A stretch of DNA of 40,611 nt from Acidobacteriota bacterium (GCA_016192845.1 JACPTI010000117.1:1-40611), one strand, 5' to 3'. Shown: positions 8,236 through 17,279, numbered from the stretch's first letter. Made by a program: numbers and translations. Notes: generated from the letters alone by a model not told the origin.

Positions 8236-10799
8236 TGGACCACGAGAGACACCAGTCTACCGCGTGCCACCACGACTTTCTTGACGGTCTTGCCGGCCGT
8301 GTACGTCCGCACCGCGGGGTCGGCGAGCGCCAGCCGCTCCAACTCCTGCTCCGAGACTTCGGCCGGCACCGTCAGGCGGCTCCTGACCTTGCCGTTGACC
8401 TGCACCGGCACGACGATCTCTTCGGCCTTCGCCACCGCGGGGTCGTAGGCAGGCCACGTGGCGGCGCTGAGGTCGGTGGCGTGGTCGAGCCGCTCCCACA
8501 TCTCCTCGGCCGTGTGCGGCGCAAACGGCGCCAGCATGCGGACGAGCGCCTCGACCGCCTCCCGGACGACGCAGATCGTCTCGCGGCGCTCCATCACGCC
8601 GACACGCGCCACGTCCTCATCGGCGCGGCGTCCAGGCGCCCCCGTGACCGTCTGGTCGCCGAAGGCGTACAGCTCGTTGACCAGCTCCATCATGGCCGAC
8701 ACGGCGGTATTGAGCTGCTGCCGATCTTCGATGTCGACCGTGACGCGGCGGATCGTCTCGTGCGTCTTGCGCCGCAGCGCCCGTTCGACGGCATTCAGGG
8801 TGGCGTAGGCGTCGCCGGCGTCGACCTCTTCGCCGCCAATCGTGTCGCACCAGTGGTCCACGAGCCGCCACACGCGCGCGAGGAATCGATAGCTTCCTTC
8901 GAGACCCGCGTCGGTCCACTCCACTTCCTTTTCGGGCGGCGCCACGAACATCACGTACAGCCGCAGCGCGTCCGCGCCGTACTTCTGGATCATCGTGTCG
9001 GGATCGACCACGTTCCCCTTCGACTTCGACATCACGGCGCCGTCCTTCAGCACCATCCCCTGGGTGAGGAGCTGCGTGAACGGCTCGCTGTGGTCGACCA
9101 TGCCGAGGTCGCGGAAGACACGCGCGAAGAAGCGCGAGTAGATCAGGTGCAGGATGGCGTGCTCGACGCCCCCGCTGTAGAAATCGACCGGCAGCCAGTA
9201 CTTGACCACCGCAGGATCGAACGCCCGGCGATCGTTGCGCGGATCGGCAAAGCGATAGAAGTACCAGGACGAGTCGACGAAGGTGTCCATCGTGTCCGTC
9301 TCGCGCCGGGCCGGGCCGCCGCACTTCGGGCAGCGCACGTGGACGAACTCGGGCACCTGCGCGAGCGGCGAGTCGCCGCGGCCGGTGAACTGCGCCACCG
9401 TCGGCAGCACGACCGGCAGCTGGTCGTCTGGGACGGGCACGATGCCGTCCGTGTCGCAGTAGATCATGGGGATCGGCGTGCCCCAGTACCGCTGCCGCGA
9501 GATGCCCCAGTCCTTGAGGCGGTACTGCACGGTCGCCTCGCCCAGCCCCCGCGCCCGCGCGGCGGCCACCATGCGTTTCTGCGCCTCCGCCGACGGCAGC
9601 CCCGAGTACTCGCCGGAGTCGACGAGCGTCCCGTACGCCTCGGCCGCTTCGGTCAGCCGGTCGGCGTCCATCGGCCGGCCGTCGGGTGTGATCACGACGC
9701 GGATCGGCAGGTTGAACTTGCGCGCGAACTCGAAGTCGCGCTGGTCGTGCGCCGGCACCGCCATCACGGCGCCCGTGCCGTACTCGCCGAGCACGAAGTT
9801 GGCGATCCAGATCGGGACCGGCTGGTTCGTGAACGGGTTGATGGTCCGGAAGCCGGTGTCGAACCCCTGCTTCTCGATCTCCCCGCTCATCCGCGCAGCC
9901 CGATCCTGCGCGCGGAACGCCTGCACCTGTTTGCGGAACGACGCCGGATCCCTGGACTGTCCGGCGAGGCCGGCCACGAGCGGGTGCTCCGGCGCCAGCA
10001 GCACGAACGTGGCGCCGTAGATCGTATCGATGCGCGTGGTGAAGACCTCAATCGCGGAGTCCGGATGCGGGAGGCCGGATCCCGGCGCCGACTCGAGCGG
10101 ATACGTGACGCGCGCGCCTTCCGAGCGCCCGATCCAGTTCCGCTGCATCGTCAGCACTTTCTCGGGCCACCGCGTGAGCGTGTCGATGCCGTCGAGCAGC
10201 TCGTCGGCGTACGCCGTGATCCGGAAGAACCACTGTTCGAGGTCGCGCGTCTCGACCGGCGTGCCGCAGCGCCAGCAGCCGCCGTTGACCACCTGCTCGT
10301 TGGCGAGCACCGTCTGGCAGCTCGGGCACCAGTTCACGGCCGAGCGGCGCCGGTAGGCGAGCCCCTTCTCGAACATCCGGATGAACAGCCACTGGTTCCA
10401 TTTGTAGTACTCGGCATCGCACGTGGCGAGCTCGCGCTCCCATGCGTAACTGATCCCGAGCCGCTGGAGCTGACCCTTCATGTGCGCGATGTTGCCGCGT
10501 GTCGAGACCTCCGGATGCAGACCGCCGGCAATTGCCGCATTCTCGGCCGGCAGGCCGAAGGCGTCCCACCCGAACGGGTGCAGCACGTTGTAGCCGCGCA
10601 TCCGCTTCGTGCGGGCGACGACGTCGCCGATGATGTAGTTGCGGACGTGGCCGACGTGCGCGTGCCCCGACGGGTACGCGAACATCTCGAGGCAGTAGAA
10701 CTTCGGGCGCGACGGATCGACGTCGACCTCGAACGCGCGGGATGCGGCCCAGCGCTGCTGCCACTTCCTGTCCAGCTCTTGCGGGCGGTAATCGGCCAT
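8232..10799 (-). CDS. leuS: Leucyl-tRNA synthetase
   Basis: This 855-residue class I aminoacyl-tRNA synthetase charges tRNA-Leu. The ATP site signature is HAHVGH (residues 46-51), and the KMSKS loop appears as [12 protein letters not shown] near residue 596. Between them lies the CP1 editing insert, including the conserved [19 protein letters not shown] segment, and a zinc-type Cys pair (CPSC, CWRC). The C-terminal anticodon-binding and LeuRS-specific domains are present, and the length is normal. No Shine-Dalgarno sequence is visible before the ATG. Just upstream lies a long hairpin made of GTTCG-type repeats, so the leader may be structured. It is translationally coupled to lptE. Confidence 0.97.
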   Translation of the reverse strand: MADYRPQELDRKWQQRWAASRAFEVDVDPSRPKFYCLEMFAYPSGHAHVGHVRNYIIGDVVARTKRMRGYNVLHPFGWDAFGLPAENAAIAGGLHPEVSTRGNIAHMKGQLQRLGISYAWERELATCDAEYYKWNQWLFIRMFEKGLAYRRRSAVNWCPSCQTVLANEQVVNGGCWRCGTPVETRDLEQWFFRITAYADELLDGIDTLTRWPEKVLTMQRNWIGRSEGARVTYPLESAPGSGLPHPDSAIEVFTTRIDTIYGATFVLLAPEHPLVAGLAGQSRDPASFRKQVQAFRAQDRAARMSGEIEKQGFDTGFRTINPFTNQPVPIWIANFVLGEYGTGAVMAVPAHDQRDFEFARKFNLPIRVVITPDGRPMDADRLTEAAEAYGTLVDSGEYSGLPSAEAQKRMVAAARARGLGEATVQYRLKDWGISRQRYWGTPIPMIYCDTDGIVPVPDDQLPVVLPTVAQFTGRGDSPLAQVPEFVHVRCPKCGGPARRETDTMDTFVDSSWYFYRFADPRNDRRAFDPAVVKYWLPVDFYSGGVEHAILHLIYSRFFARVFRDLGMVDHSEPFTQLLTQGMVLKDGAVMSKSKGNVVDPDTMIQKYGADALRLYVMFVAPPEKEVEWTDAGLEGSYRFLARVWRLVDHWCDTIGGEEVDAGDAYATLNAVERALRRKTHETIRRVTVDIEDRQQLNTAVSAMMELVNELYAFGDQTVTGAPGRRADEDVARVGVMERRETICVVREAVEALVRMLAPFAPHTAEEMWERLDHATDLSAATWPAYDPAVAKAEEIVVPVQVNGKVRSRLTVPAEVSEQELERLALADPAVRTYTAGKTVKKVVVARGRLVSLVVQ

Positions 10800-10811
10800 A
10801 GAGAAAACCGT

Positions 10812-10986
10812 CGTTCACACTTCTCTCTTCTTGCTTCTTGGTTCGTGTTCAGGTTCGGTGCCGGGTTCCGGGTTCGGGTTCGAAGTTCGTTACCGCACGA
10901 CGTCGAACACCGAACCTGGAACCGCGAACGCCGAACCGAACGTGAACACGAACTGAGAAGCGAGAACCGAGAAGCGTGAACGACAG
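10812..10986. repeat. Tandem-word hairpin element E1 (GGTTCG/CTTCTT words)
   Basis: This element fills the gap between the deacetylase stop (10995) and the leuS start. The left arm (about 10812-10893) is a run of variants of ggttcgg and cttcttg. The right arm (about 10904-10986) is its imperfect reverse complement (cgaaccg, gagaagc). Both arms carry an exact 11-base core, gttcgtgttca and its complement. Units vary between 6 and 8 bases. As RNA it would fold into one long imperfect stem in the leuS leader. Confidence 0.8.
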
Positions 10987-10993
10987 TTGCTCA

Positions 10994-10999
10994 ATTATA
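10994..10999 (-). promoter_or_regulatory. Candidate -10 box upstream of leuS
   Basis: A perfect TATAAT on the minus strand overlaps the stop codon of the deacetylase gene. A transcript started here would have a leader of about 185 bases containing hairpin element E1. No convincing -35 box is seen at 16-18 bases, so this is tentative. Confidence 0.3.
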
Positions 11000-12023
11000 G
11001 CTGCCAGAACTTACTCAGATGGGGGCGGACGGCGGCGAGCGAGGCGTCGGCGCGCGGCGCGGCGCCGGTCGGAACCGCCAGCGCGCGCAGTGATGTCGTC
11101 CCATCCAGCACATCGATGACCGCCCGCAGCGACCCGGCCAGTGCGGCCAGGTCGTACCCGCCCTCGGTCACCGCGACGAGGCGTCCGTCGCAGCACTCGT
11201 CGGCCTCCTCGGCAATCACCGCCGTGAGCCGTCCGAACTGGGGTGTCGTCACGCGCATGCCGCCCAGCGGGTCGTCCGCGTGCGCGTCGAATCCCGCCGA
11301 GATCAGGATCAGCTGCGGATGGAACTGGCGCAGGATGGCGGCAGCCGCCGCATAGATGCGCTCGTAGTCGACGTCGGTCGATCCGGCTTCGAGCGGAAAG
11401 TTCGCGGTAAATCCCGCCCCTTTCCCCGACCCAATCTCATCGGCCGCGCCGGTGCCCGGGTAGAACGGAAACTGATGTGAGGAAATGAACAGCACCGACG
11501 GATCCTGATAGAAGGATCGCTGCGTGCCGTTGCCGTGGTGCACGTCGTAGTCGACGACCGCCACGCGCGCCAGGCCGCGGGCGCGGGCGTGCGCGGCGGC
11601 AATCGCCACGTTGTTGAAGAAGCAGAATCCCATCGCGCGGTTCCGCTCGGCGTGATGCCCGGGCGGCCGAACCATCGCCAGCGCCCGCGCGCCGCGGCCC
11701 GCGTCGAGGACGTGGTCGACCGCGCCGACCGCCGCGCCGGCCGCCAGGCGCGCTACGTCGTACGTCTCCGGCGAGGTGAACGTGTCGGGATCGAGCGCCA
11801 CGGCGCGGCCCGCCGTCTCCCGAATGAGCGCGATGTGGTCGCGATCGTGGATCCGGGCAAGCTCGTCCTCCGTAGCCGCGCGCGGCTCGACCACCGCGCC
11901 GCCGCGCCGCCGGAACTCGGAGGCGACCACCTGCATCACCTCCGCGCGCTCAACGCGCTCGGGATGGCCCGGTGGCGTGAGATGGTCGGCCCAGCGATCG
12001 GACGTGAAGACGGTCAACGGCAT
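10995..12023 (-). CDS. Histone deacetylase-fold amidohydrolase (class II HDAC/AcuC-like)
   Basis: This 342-residue zinc hydrolase of the arginase/deacetylase fold removes acetyl groups from lysine or polyamine-type substrates. It has the paired active-site histidines (RPPGHHAERNRAMGFCFFNN), the zinc ligands Asp and His in VVDYDVHHGNGTQ and Asp in ISAGFDAHADDPLGG, and the catalytic-tyrosine region (EGGYDLAALA). The length matches single-domain bacterial members. It lies downstream of a tandem ACT protein and upstream of leuS. Substrate is not predictable; acetoin-utilisation, acetylpolyamine and lysine deacetylases share these motifs. Confidence 0.9.
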   Translation of the reverse strand: MPLTVFTSDRWADHLTPPGHPERVERAEVMQVVASEFRRRGGAVVEPRAATEDELARIHDRDHIALIRETAGRAVALDPDTFTSPETYDVARLAAGAAVGAVDHVLDAGRGARALAMVRPPGHHAERNRAMGFCFFNNVAIAAAHARARGLARVAVVDYDVHHGNGTQRSFYQDPSVLFISSHQFPFYPGTGAADEIGSGKGAGFTANFPLEAGSTDVDYERIYAAAAAILRQFHPQLILISAGFDAHADDPLGGMRVTTPQFGRLTAVIAEEADECCDGRLVAVTEGGYDLAALAGSLRAVIDVLDGTTSLRALAVPTGAAPRADASLAAVRPHLSKFWQL

Positions 12024-12049
12024 AACGAAGGTCCCATGTCGTACGTGGA

Positions 12050-12070
12050 AGCGGGCCTTTGGGCCCCGCT
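12050..12070 (-). terminator. GC-rich hairpin after the ACT gene
   Basis: A near-perfect stem (agcgggcc with ggccccgct, one bulged base) and a 3-base loop sits at the end of the ACT-domain gene, with the TAG stop codon forming part of the stem. It could attenuate transcription into the deacetylase gene. No T-tract follows. Confidence 0.4.
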
Positions 12071-12443
12071 ATTCCTTCAGAGCGTCAATCAGATCTCCCA
12101 GATCGTCGGCGGCAATCACCAGCCGGTTGCGCGTCGCGAGATAGCTGAACCGGATGTTCACCTTGGCGTCTGCGATTCGCCGGAACACGCTCGCGGCCGA
12201 CCCGGGCCGATCCTCCACCGGCACGAGCACCACCTGCTGCTCCTTGACGACGCGGAAGCCTGCCTCCTCGAGGGCGTCGCGCGCGGCGGCCGCATCGGTC
12301 GTCAGGATGTGGACGACCCCTTCCATTTCTGCGTGCCCTTCGAGGTTGATGCCGGCATTGCTGACGGCATTGACCGCCCTGGACAGCATGCCGGGGCGAT
12401 CCTCCGGCAGCGTGACGGCAAGGTCGGTTGCGACGTGGGCCAT
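12069..12443 (-). CDS. Tandem ACT-domain protein
   Basis: This 124-residue protein consists of two ACT-like ligand-binding domains and no enzyme. The first (residues 5-60) reads LAVTLPEDRPGMLSRAVNAV with SNAGINLEGHAEMEG; the second (65-124) reads VVLVPVEDRPGSAASVFRRI with ADAKVNIRFSYLATRNRLVI. ACT pairs bind amino acids at the dimer interface and usually act as sensors. Stand-alone forms occur in many bacteria without a known role. It precedes the deacetylase gene and is divergent from the DUF456 gene. The target pathway is unknown. Confidence 0.85.
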   Translation of the reverse strand: MAHVATDLAVTLPEDRPGMLSRAVNAVSNAGINLEGHAEMEGVVHILTTDAAAARDALEEAGFRVVKEQQVVLVPVEDRPGSAASVFRRIADAKVNIRFSYLATRNRLVIAADDLGDLIDALKE

Positions 12444-12497
12444 AGGCTCAGCACCTCAAGCAGGCGCTGATTGTAGTCCGACATTACGATCGAATAC

Positions 12498-12537
12498 GTA
12501 GCGTCCCAAGCACCTCGTGTCCGGCCTTAGCCGGACC
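12498..12537. repeat. Short dispersed palindrome (GTCCGGC..GCCGGAC family), copy 2
   Basis: A perfect 7-bp stem (gtccggc / gccggac, CTTA loop, 12519-12536) is preceded by CGTAGCGTCC (12498-12507). The same two pieces occur in the minus-strand copy at 445-470. This copy ends 5 bases before the DUF456 start codon and so would lie in, or replace, its ribosome-binding region. No Shine-Dalgarno site is visible. Confidence 0.55.
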
Positions 12538-12541
12538 TTCT

Positions 12542-13024
12542 ATGACCATCCTGCTCTGGGTCCTCGCGGTCGTTCTGATTGGTATCGGCCTCGCCGGGAT
12601 CGTGTTTCCTGCGCTGCCGGGAACCGTGCTCATCTTCGCGGGGCTGCTGCTGGCGGCCTGGGCCGACGGGTTCATGCGCGTCGGCGCCGTCACGCTCGTC
12701 GTGCTGGGCCTGCTGACGGTCGCGAGCTACGGGATCGATCTTGCGGCGGCGGCCCTCGGCGCCGGCCGGTTCGGCGCCAGCCGGCGGGCGATGGCGGGCG
12801 CCGCGCTCGGTACCGCGCTCGGCCTGGTGCTGGGGCTGCCGGGACTCATCGTCGGACCGTTCGTCGGCGCCGTCCTCGGCGAGCTGAGCACGACGCGCGA
12901 CCTGGCGCGCGCGGTCGGCATCGGCGCCGGCGCCTGGATCGGCTTCATCATTGGCGTCGGCGTCAAGGTCGGCGTCGCGTTCCTGATGATTGGGATTTTC
13001 CTCGCCGCGTTCTTTGTGTTTTGA
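12542..13024 (+). CDS. DUF456 family membrane protein
   Basis: This 160-residue integral membrane protein is rich in Gly, Ala, Val and Leu. Hydrophobic segments lie at about 4-42, 48-72, 80-116 (GLVLGLPGLIVGPFVGAVLGE) and 122-160. The IVFPALPGTVLIFAGLLLAAWADGF opening and the GxxxGxxxG-rich centre match DUF456, a family of unknown function. The 3' end overlaps the convergent coiled-coil gene by 62 bases. It stands alone on the plus strand. Confidence 0.8.
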   Translation: MTILLWVLAVVLIGIGLAGIVFPALPGTVLIFAGLLLAAWADGFMRVGAVTLVVLGLLTVASYGIDLAAAALGAGRFGASRRAMAGAALGTALGLVLGLPGLIVGPFVGAVLGELSTTRDLARAVGIGAGAWIGFIIGVGVKVGVAFLMIGIFLAAFFVF

Positions 13025-13286
13025 GACGTTTCGACGTCGTGCGGGTCTGGGTCAGGGGGCGGGCCATGCGACGTTTCAGCCGCTCGATTTCCGCCAGGGC
13101 CCACTCGAGACGAACGTCTTTTCGTGTGGGACGATTCATGCGACGTTTGAGCCGCTCGATTTCGGGAAGCGCCTGATTCAGTTTCGTGTCAGTCCTTTTG
13201 AGAATCTCCTCCGTCTCGGCACGTTTCTCGAGAATGAACTGCTTGGTCCGCTCGATCTCCTCCGGAGACATCCACCGGAATTCCAC
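12963..13286 (-). CDS. Small coiled-coil protein, paralogue of the next gene upstream
   Basis: This 107-residue protein starts at a GTG. Its opening, MEFRWMSPEEIERTKQFIL, is clearly related to that of the gene at 13317-14006 (VEFQPMSPEQVERTMQFLL), so the two are a tandem pair. The rest is a charged helix with a duplicated EIERLKRRM segment, also visible as a DNA repeat near 13066-13090 and 13139-13163. The tail is Arg/Ser/Thr-rich and overlaps the end of the DUF456 gene antisense. No signal peptide or membrane segment is present. The function is unknown; coiled-coil oligomerisation is inferred. Confidence 0.6.
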   Translation of the reverse strand: MEFRWMSPEEIERTKQFILEKRAETEEILKRTDTKLNQALPEIERLKRRMNRPTRKDVRLEWALAEIERLKRRMARPLTQTRTTSKRLKTQRTRRGKSQSSGTRRRP

Positions 13287-13316
13287 GCCACACCCGTCCT
13301 TTCCGAAGGTTGCGGT

Positions 13317-14006
13317 CTATGTCCGCCTTCGCCCGTGATCCGCTCGGAGGTGTCGTTTGAAGAGCGCCGCCAACTCCTTGACTTGCCGACCTGTGGCCTT
13401 TATCTCCCGGTCTGTGTGTTCCTGCGACTTTTCCAGTCGATCGAGCCGCTGATCGAGGCGTTCGCCCGCTTCCGCCTGCCGCTGGTGGACCTCTGCGAGC
13501 TGATCGAGTCGGCGATCGATACGTTCCCCCGCTTCCGCCTGCCGCTGGTGGGCCTCTGTGAGCTGATCGAGTCGGCGATCGATACGTTCCCCCGCTTCCG
13601 CCTGCCGCTGGTGGGCCTCTGTGAGCTGATCGAGCCGGCCATCGATACGTTCCCCTGCTTCTGCCATTCGATCGAGCCGTTCATCGACTCGTTCCCCCAA
13701 GGTGTCGATGCGTTCGCTCATCCGACCGACAATGCCGGTCAGTGCAACGAGCCCCTCACGAACCGCACCCATGCTGTCGGCCAGGTCCCGAACCTTCCGC
13801 TCGGTCTGGTTGTGGAGCGCAGTCAGGCCAAGCAGCCCCTCCGAGAAGCGGGCAAAATCTGCCTCCGTCTTCTCCGAGAAACGGGCAAAATCTGCCTCGC
13901 TCTTCTGCGAGAAGCGGGCAAAATTTGCCTCGAACTGCGCCTGGGACTGCAGCAAAAACTGCATCGTGCGCTCGACCTGCTCCGGCGACATCGGCTGGAA
14001 TTCCAC
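13317..14006 (-). CDS. Coiled-coil protein with 21-residue tandem repeats
   Basis: The start is set at the GTG at 14006: GAGGGG lies 5 bases upstream, and this aligns the N-terminus with the neighbouring paralogue. An ATG at 14039 would add 11 residues and has no visible ribosome site. The 229-residue chain has the shared SPEQVERTMQFLLQSQAQFE head. Three or more FARFSEK-type 11-residue repeats follow, then about four 21-residue repeats (AEAGERIDRRLDQLTEAHQR), all predicted coiled coil. It looks cytosolic. Similarity to tape-measure, scaffold or chemoreceptor-like rods is only structural, and the function is unknown. Confidence 0.65.
   Translation of the reverse strand: MEFQPMSPEQVERTMQFLLQSQAQFEANFARFSQKSEADFARFSEKTEADFARFSEGLLGLTALHNQTERKVRDLADSMGAVREGLVALTGIVGRMSERIDTLGERVDERLDRMAEAGERIDGRLDQLTEAHQRQAEAGERIDRRLDQLTEAHQRQAEAGERIDRRLDQLAEVHQRQAEAGERLDQRLDRLEKSQEHTDREIKATGRQVKELAALFKRHLRADHGRRRT
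13467..13670. repeat. 63-bp direct repeats inside the coiled-coil gene
   Basis: The unit beginning cgcttccgcctgccgctgg recurs at 13467, 13530, 13593 and, degenerate, at 13656, exactly 63 bases apart. This encodes the 21-residue coiled-coil repeat. The middle copies are nearly identical, pointing to recent duplication or slippage within the gene. Copy number may vary among strains. Confidence 0.85.
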
Positions 14007-14135
14007 GGAAACCCCTCGCTTTCGAGCGGGTATCGGCATTATGCCATCGTCCCTCTGCTCAGACGACGGGCAAGGGCTGTGCCGAAAACGGCTGCGGTCC
14101 GCGGGTGCTAGAATTCGCCCGCCGCACTCAGATCA

Positions 14136-16844
14136 ATGGCGCTCAGGGCCGGCACGCGTTTGGGACCGTACGAAATTCTCGCGCCGCTCGGCGCGGGTGG
14201 TATGGGGGAGGTGTATCGCGCGCGCGACACGAAGCTGAATCGCGAGATCGCGCTCAAGGTCCTGCCCGCGCTACTCGCTTCCGATCCGGATCGTCTGGCC
14301 CGCTTCAAGCGGGAGGCGCAGCTGTTGGCGGCGCTGAACCATCCGAACATCGCCGCCATACACGGACTCGAAGACGCCGATGGCACGCCGGCGCTCGTCC
14401 TCGAGCTCGTCGAGGGACCCACGCTCGCGGACCGCGTCGCCGAAGGTCCGTTGCCTCGCGATGAGGCACTGGCCATCGCACGCCAGATTGCTGATGCATT
14501 GGAAGCGGCGCACGAGCGGGGCATCATCCATCGCGACCTGAAGCCCGCCAACGTCAAGCTGCGAGACGATGGCACCGTCAAGGTCCTCGATTTCGGCTTG
14601 GCCAAGGCGCTCGAAAACGAATCTCGCGTGCTCGATGCGTCGATGTCGCCGACGATGAGCGTGGCGGCGACCGGCGCGGGCATGATTCTCGGCACAGCCG
14701 CCTACATGGCGCCGGAGCAGGCGCGCGGAAAGGCGGTCGACAAGCGCGCCGACGTCTGGGCGTTCGGCTGCGTGCTCTTCGAAATGCTGACCGGGCGACG
14801 CGCATTCGACGGCGAGGATGCAACCGACATCATCGCGACGGTCGTGAAAAGCGACCCGCCATGGGCGCTGCTGCCAAGCACCGTCCCTCCCATCCTGCGG
14901 TACTTGCTCGAGCGGTGCCTGGCCAAAGATCCGAAACGGCGCCTTCGCGACATCGCGGACTTCCGCGTGCTCCTCGATGCGCCGCCACCCGCCGAATTGG
15001 CGATTCGGGTCGACATGTCGCGTCAGCGCACGCGTCGTCGCATCATCGGGGTGGCGGCGGCGGCCTCTGCGGCCGCCTTGACGGGCCTTGCGGTCTGGGC
15101 GGTGCGGGTAGAGCCTCCACGAGCGGTCCGGCGGTTCGCGATCACCCTTCCCGCCACGGATCGATTCTCGGCGATTAATCGGCACCTGATTGCGCTCTCG
15201 CCGGACGGAACCTCGTTCGTCTATGTCGCCAATCAGCGGCTCTACCTGCGCCGCATGGATCGACTCGACGCCGAGCCCATTCGCGGTACCGAGGGAGGCC
15301 CGAGCGATCACGCGCGCAATCCTTTCTATTCGCCCGACGGACAGTGGATTGGGTTCTGGCAGGCGGGTCAGCTCAAGAAAGTCGCCGTGACTGGCGGCGC
15401 ACCGGTGACCCTCTGCAAGGCCGAGAACCCAACGGGCGCCAGCTGGGCACCGGGCGACGTGATCGTCTACGGTCAGGGGCCAGACGGCATCTGGCAGGTT
15501 CGGGGCTCTGGTGGACAGCCGTCGGCGCTTATAAGGCTCGATGCCGCCAAAGGCGACACGACGGTGCACGGGCCTCATCTGCTGCCCGGGGGCGAGGCCG
15601 TCCTCTTCACGCTCCGCAGCGGCACCGGGACGAGCTGGAACGACGCCCAAATCGTCGTACAACGGCTGGACACAGGAGAGCGGCGCGTCGTCGTGGAAGG
15701 CGGGACCGACGGACGGTACCTGCCGACAGGACACCTCGTGTACGCGCGCGAGGGAGCGCTGCTGGCGGTGCCCTTCGACGTTGAACGACTCGTGGCAACG
15801 GGCGGGCCAGTCCCCGTCCTGGAGGACATTCTCGACACGATCTCGTTTGGTGGCGTCGGCGCGGGTCTCGGCGTCGTCGGCGCCGCGCAGTTCAGCACGT
15901 CGCTCGACGGGCTCCTCGCGTACGTGCCGCGGAGGGTTGCCGTTACCCGTACGCTCGTGTGGGTGGACCGCCAGGGACGCGAAGAGGTGGTCGCTGGTGC
16001 CCCCGACCGCGCGTACGTCTATCCGGTCATCTCCCCAGATGGTGCACGTGTTGCGCTGGATCTGCGGGACCAGGAGCGGGACATCTGGGTGTGGGACTTC
16101 GCGCGTGCGACACTCACGCGTGTGACGGCGGATCCCGCAGCCGACATCGGTCCTCGGTGGACGCCGGACGGACGGCGAATCGTGTTCTCGTCGGACCGTG
16201 GCGGACAGCTGAATCTCTTCTGGCAAGCCGCCGACGGCACAGGAGCGGCTGAGCAGTTGTCGAAGAGTCCGAACTTCGAGGCGCCGGCCGACTTTTCACC
16301 CGACGGCGCCCACCTGTTCATTCACATCCAGGAGCCCAGTGGAGAGTACGATCTCGGCGTGCTGAGCCTACAGGGCGAGCGCCGGTCACAGCTCCTCACC
16401 GATACCGACGGCTTCAACGAGCACAACGCGGCGGTCTCGCCCGACGGGGCGTGGATCGCGTACCAATCCAATGAATCGGGCCGCAGCGAGGTTTACTTGA
16501 GCCCGTTCCCGCGCTTCACGAGCGCACGACACCTCATCTCGACGGGCGGCGGCACGCGCCCCGCCTGGGCGCGATCCGGCCGCGAGCTGTTCTATCTGAC
16601 CGAAAGCGGCACGCTGATGGCGGTTCCGATCCAGACAACACCGGCACTCACGGTCGGCAAGCCCGCCGCGCTCTTCGAGGGACCATATTTCCGAAGCCTG
16701 AACGGCCGCACCTACGATGTGTCCCCCGACGGTCAGCGTTTTCTCATGATCAAGGAAGCGGACGCGACCGCCGGGGCCGTGCCTCAGATTGTCCTTGTCG
16801 AGAACTGGCTGGACGAGCTGACGAGGCTTGTGCCGGTGCCCTGA
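14136..16844 (+). CDS. Serine/threonine protein kinase with C-terminal TolB/PD40-type beta-propeller
   Basis: This 902-residue membrane kinase has a complete Hanks-type kinase domain (about 10-285): glycine loop LGAGGMGEVY (18-27), ATP lysine Lys41, helix-C Glu60, HRDLKPAN (Asp134, Asn139), DFG at 152-154 and an APEQARG activation-segment end. A single transmembrane helix follows near 300-322. The rest (about 330-900) is a run of PD40-like blades with repeated SPDG motifs (LSPDGTSF, YSPDGQW, ISPDGARV, TPDGRRI, FSPDGAH, VSPDGAW, VSPDGQR), probably extracytoplasmic and sensing. This architecture is common in Acidobacteriota. It is a single-gene unit; no obvious substrate lies beside it, and a link to the coiled-coil genes is speculative. 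Confidence 0.93.
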   Translation: MALRAGTRLGPYEILAPLGAGGMGEVYRARDTKLNREIALKVLPALLASDPDRLARFKREAQLLAALNHPNIAAIHGLEDADGTPALVLELVEGPTLADRVAEGPLPRDEALAIARQIADALEAAHERGIIHRDLKPANVKLRDDGTVKVLDFGLAKALENESRVLDASMSPTMSVAATGAGMILGTAAYMAPEQARGKAVDKRADVWAFGCVLFEMLTGRRAFDGEDATDIIATVVKSDPPWALLPSTVPPILRYLLERCLAKDPKRRLRDIADFRVLLDAPPPAELAIRVDMSRQRTRRRIIGVAAAASAAALTGLAVWAVRVEPPRAVRRFAITLPATDRFSAINRHLIALSPDGTSFVYVANQRLYLRRMDRLDAEPIRGTEGGPSDHARNPFYSPDGQWIGFWQAGQLKKVAVTGGAPVTLCKAENPTGASWAPGDVIVYGQGPDGIWQVRGSGGQPSALIRLDAAKGDTTVHGPHLLPGGEAVLFTLRSGTGTSWNDAQIVVQRLDTGERRVVVEGGTDGRYLPTGHLVYAREGALLAVPFDVERLVATGGPVPVLEDILDTISFGGVGAGLGVVGAAQFSTSLDGLLAYVPRRVAVTRTLVWVDRQGREEVVAGAPDRAYVYPVISPDGARVALDLRDQERDIWVWDFARATLTRVTADPAADIGPRWTPDGRRIVFSSDRGGQLNLFWQAADGTGAAEQLSKSPNFEAPADFSPDGAHLFIHIQEPSGEYDLGVLSLQGERRSQLLTDTDGFNEHNAAVSPDGAWIAYQSNESGRSEVYLSPFPRFTSARHLISTGGGTRPAWARSGRELFYLTESGTLMAVPIQTTPALTVGKPAALFEGPYFRSLNGRTYDVSPDGQRFLMIKEADATAGAVPQIVLVENWLDELTRLVPVP

Positions 16845-16918
16845 GGCCGACTTCCGCGCGGCACTGGAAAGTTCGGCGCCGTCGTCGTAGACTTCGCTTT
16901 TAGCCATAAGGAAGACGC

Positions 16919-17167
16919 ATGGCCAAGCCTGGACGCAACGACCTGTGCCCCTGCGGCAGCGGCCGGAAATACAAGAAGTGCTGCGAGTCGAAGGAGCGCA
17001 GCCGCGCCAGCGGGCGCCTGATGATGATTCTCGTCGGCGCCGCGGTGCTGGCGGCGGTCCTCGTCGGCATCGCCTCGTTCACCGGCGAGCGCGCCACCGG
17101 GCCGACCCGCGTGTGGTCGACCGAGCACGGCCACTACCACGACGCCAGCGGCACGGCGGTCCCGTAA
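16919..17167 (+). CDS. Small SEC-C zinc-motif membrane protein
   Basis: This 82-residue protein opens with an SEC-C zinc-binding motif ([18 protein letters not shown], Cys-x-Cys ... Cys-Cys), as found at the end of SecA. One hydrophobic helix follows (about residues 35-57, [20 protein letters not shown]), then a short tail with the His-rich [12 protein letters not shown]. The AAGGAAG ribosome site is well placed before the ATG. The layout suggests a membrane-anchored zinc protein with the SEC-C motif inside and the histidine tail outside. The function is unknown; a role near protein secretion is only suggested by the motif. Confidence 0.8.
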   Translation: MAKPGRNDLCPCGSGRKYKKCCESKERSRASGRLMMILVGAAVLAAVLVGIASFTGERATGPTRVWSTEHGHYHDASGTAVP

Positions 17168-17176
17168 AGCGAGCCT

Positions 17177-17240
17177 GACCCGGGGTCCCCATCGCGCCTG
17201 CGCGACCCGGGGTCCCCACCGCGCACGCGTGCGCGGTGGG
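17177..17240. repeat. Direct repeats and a 26-bp perfect palindrome between convergent genes
   Basis: Two copies of gacccggggtccccaYcgcgc (17177-17197 and 17204-17224) are spaced 27 bases apart. The second runs into a perfect 26-bp palindrome with 13-base arms and no loop (17215-17240; left arm cccaccgcgcacg). A 19-base part, 17208-17226, recurs exactly at 29547-29565 in the tail of miaA. Lying between convergent genes it could terminate both ways, but the distant copy shows that it is a dispersed element. Confidence 0.7.
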
Positions 17241-17279
17241 ATGGAGGTGGGGTGGCGTGGCTCGCTCCACGCATGTAAG

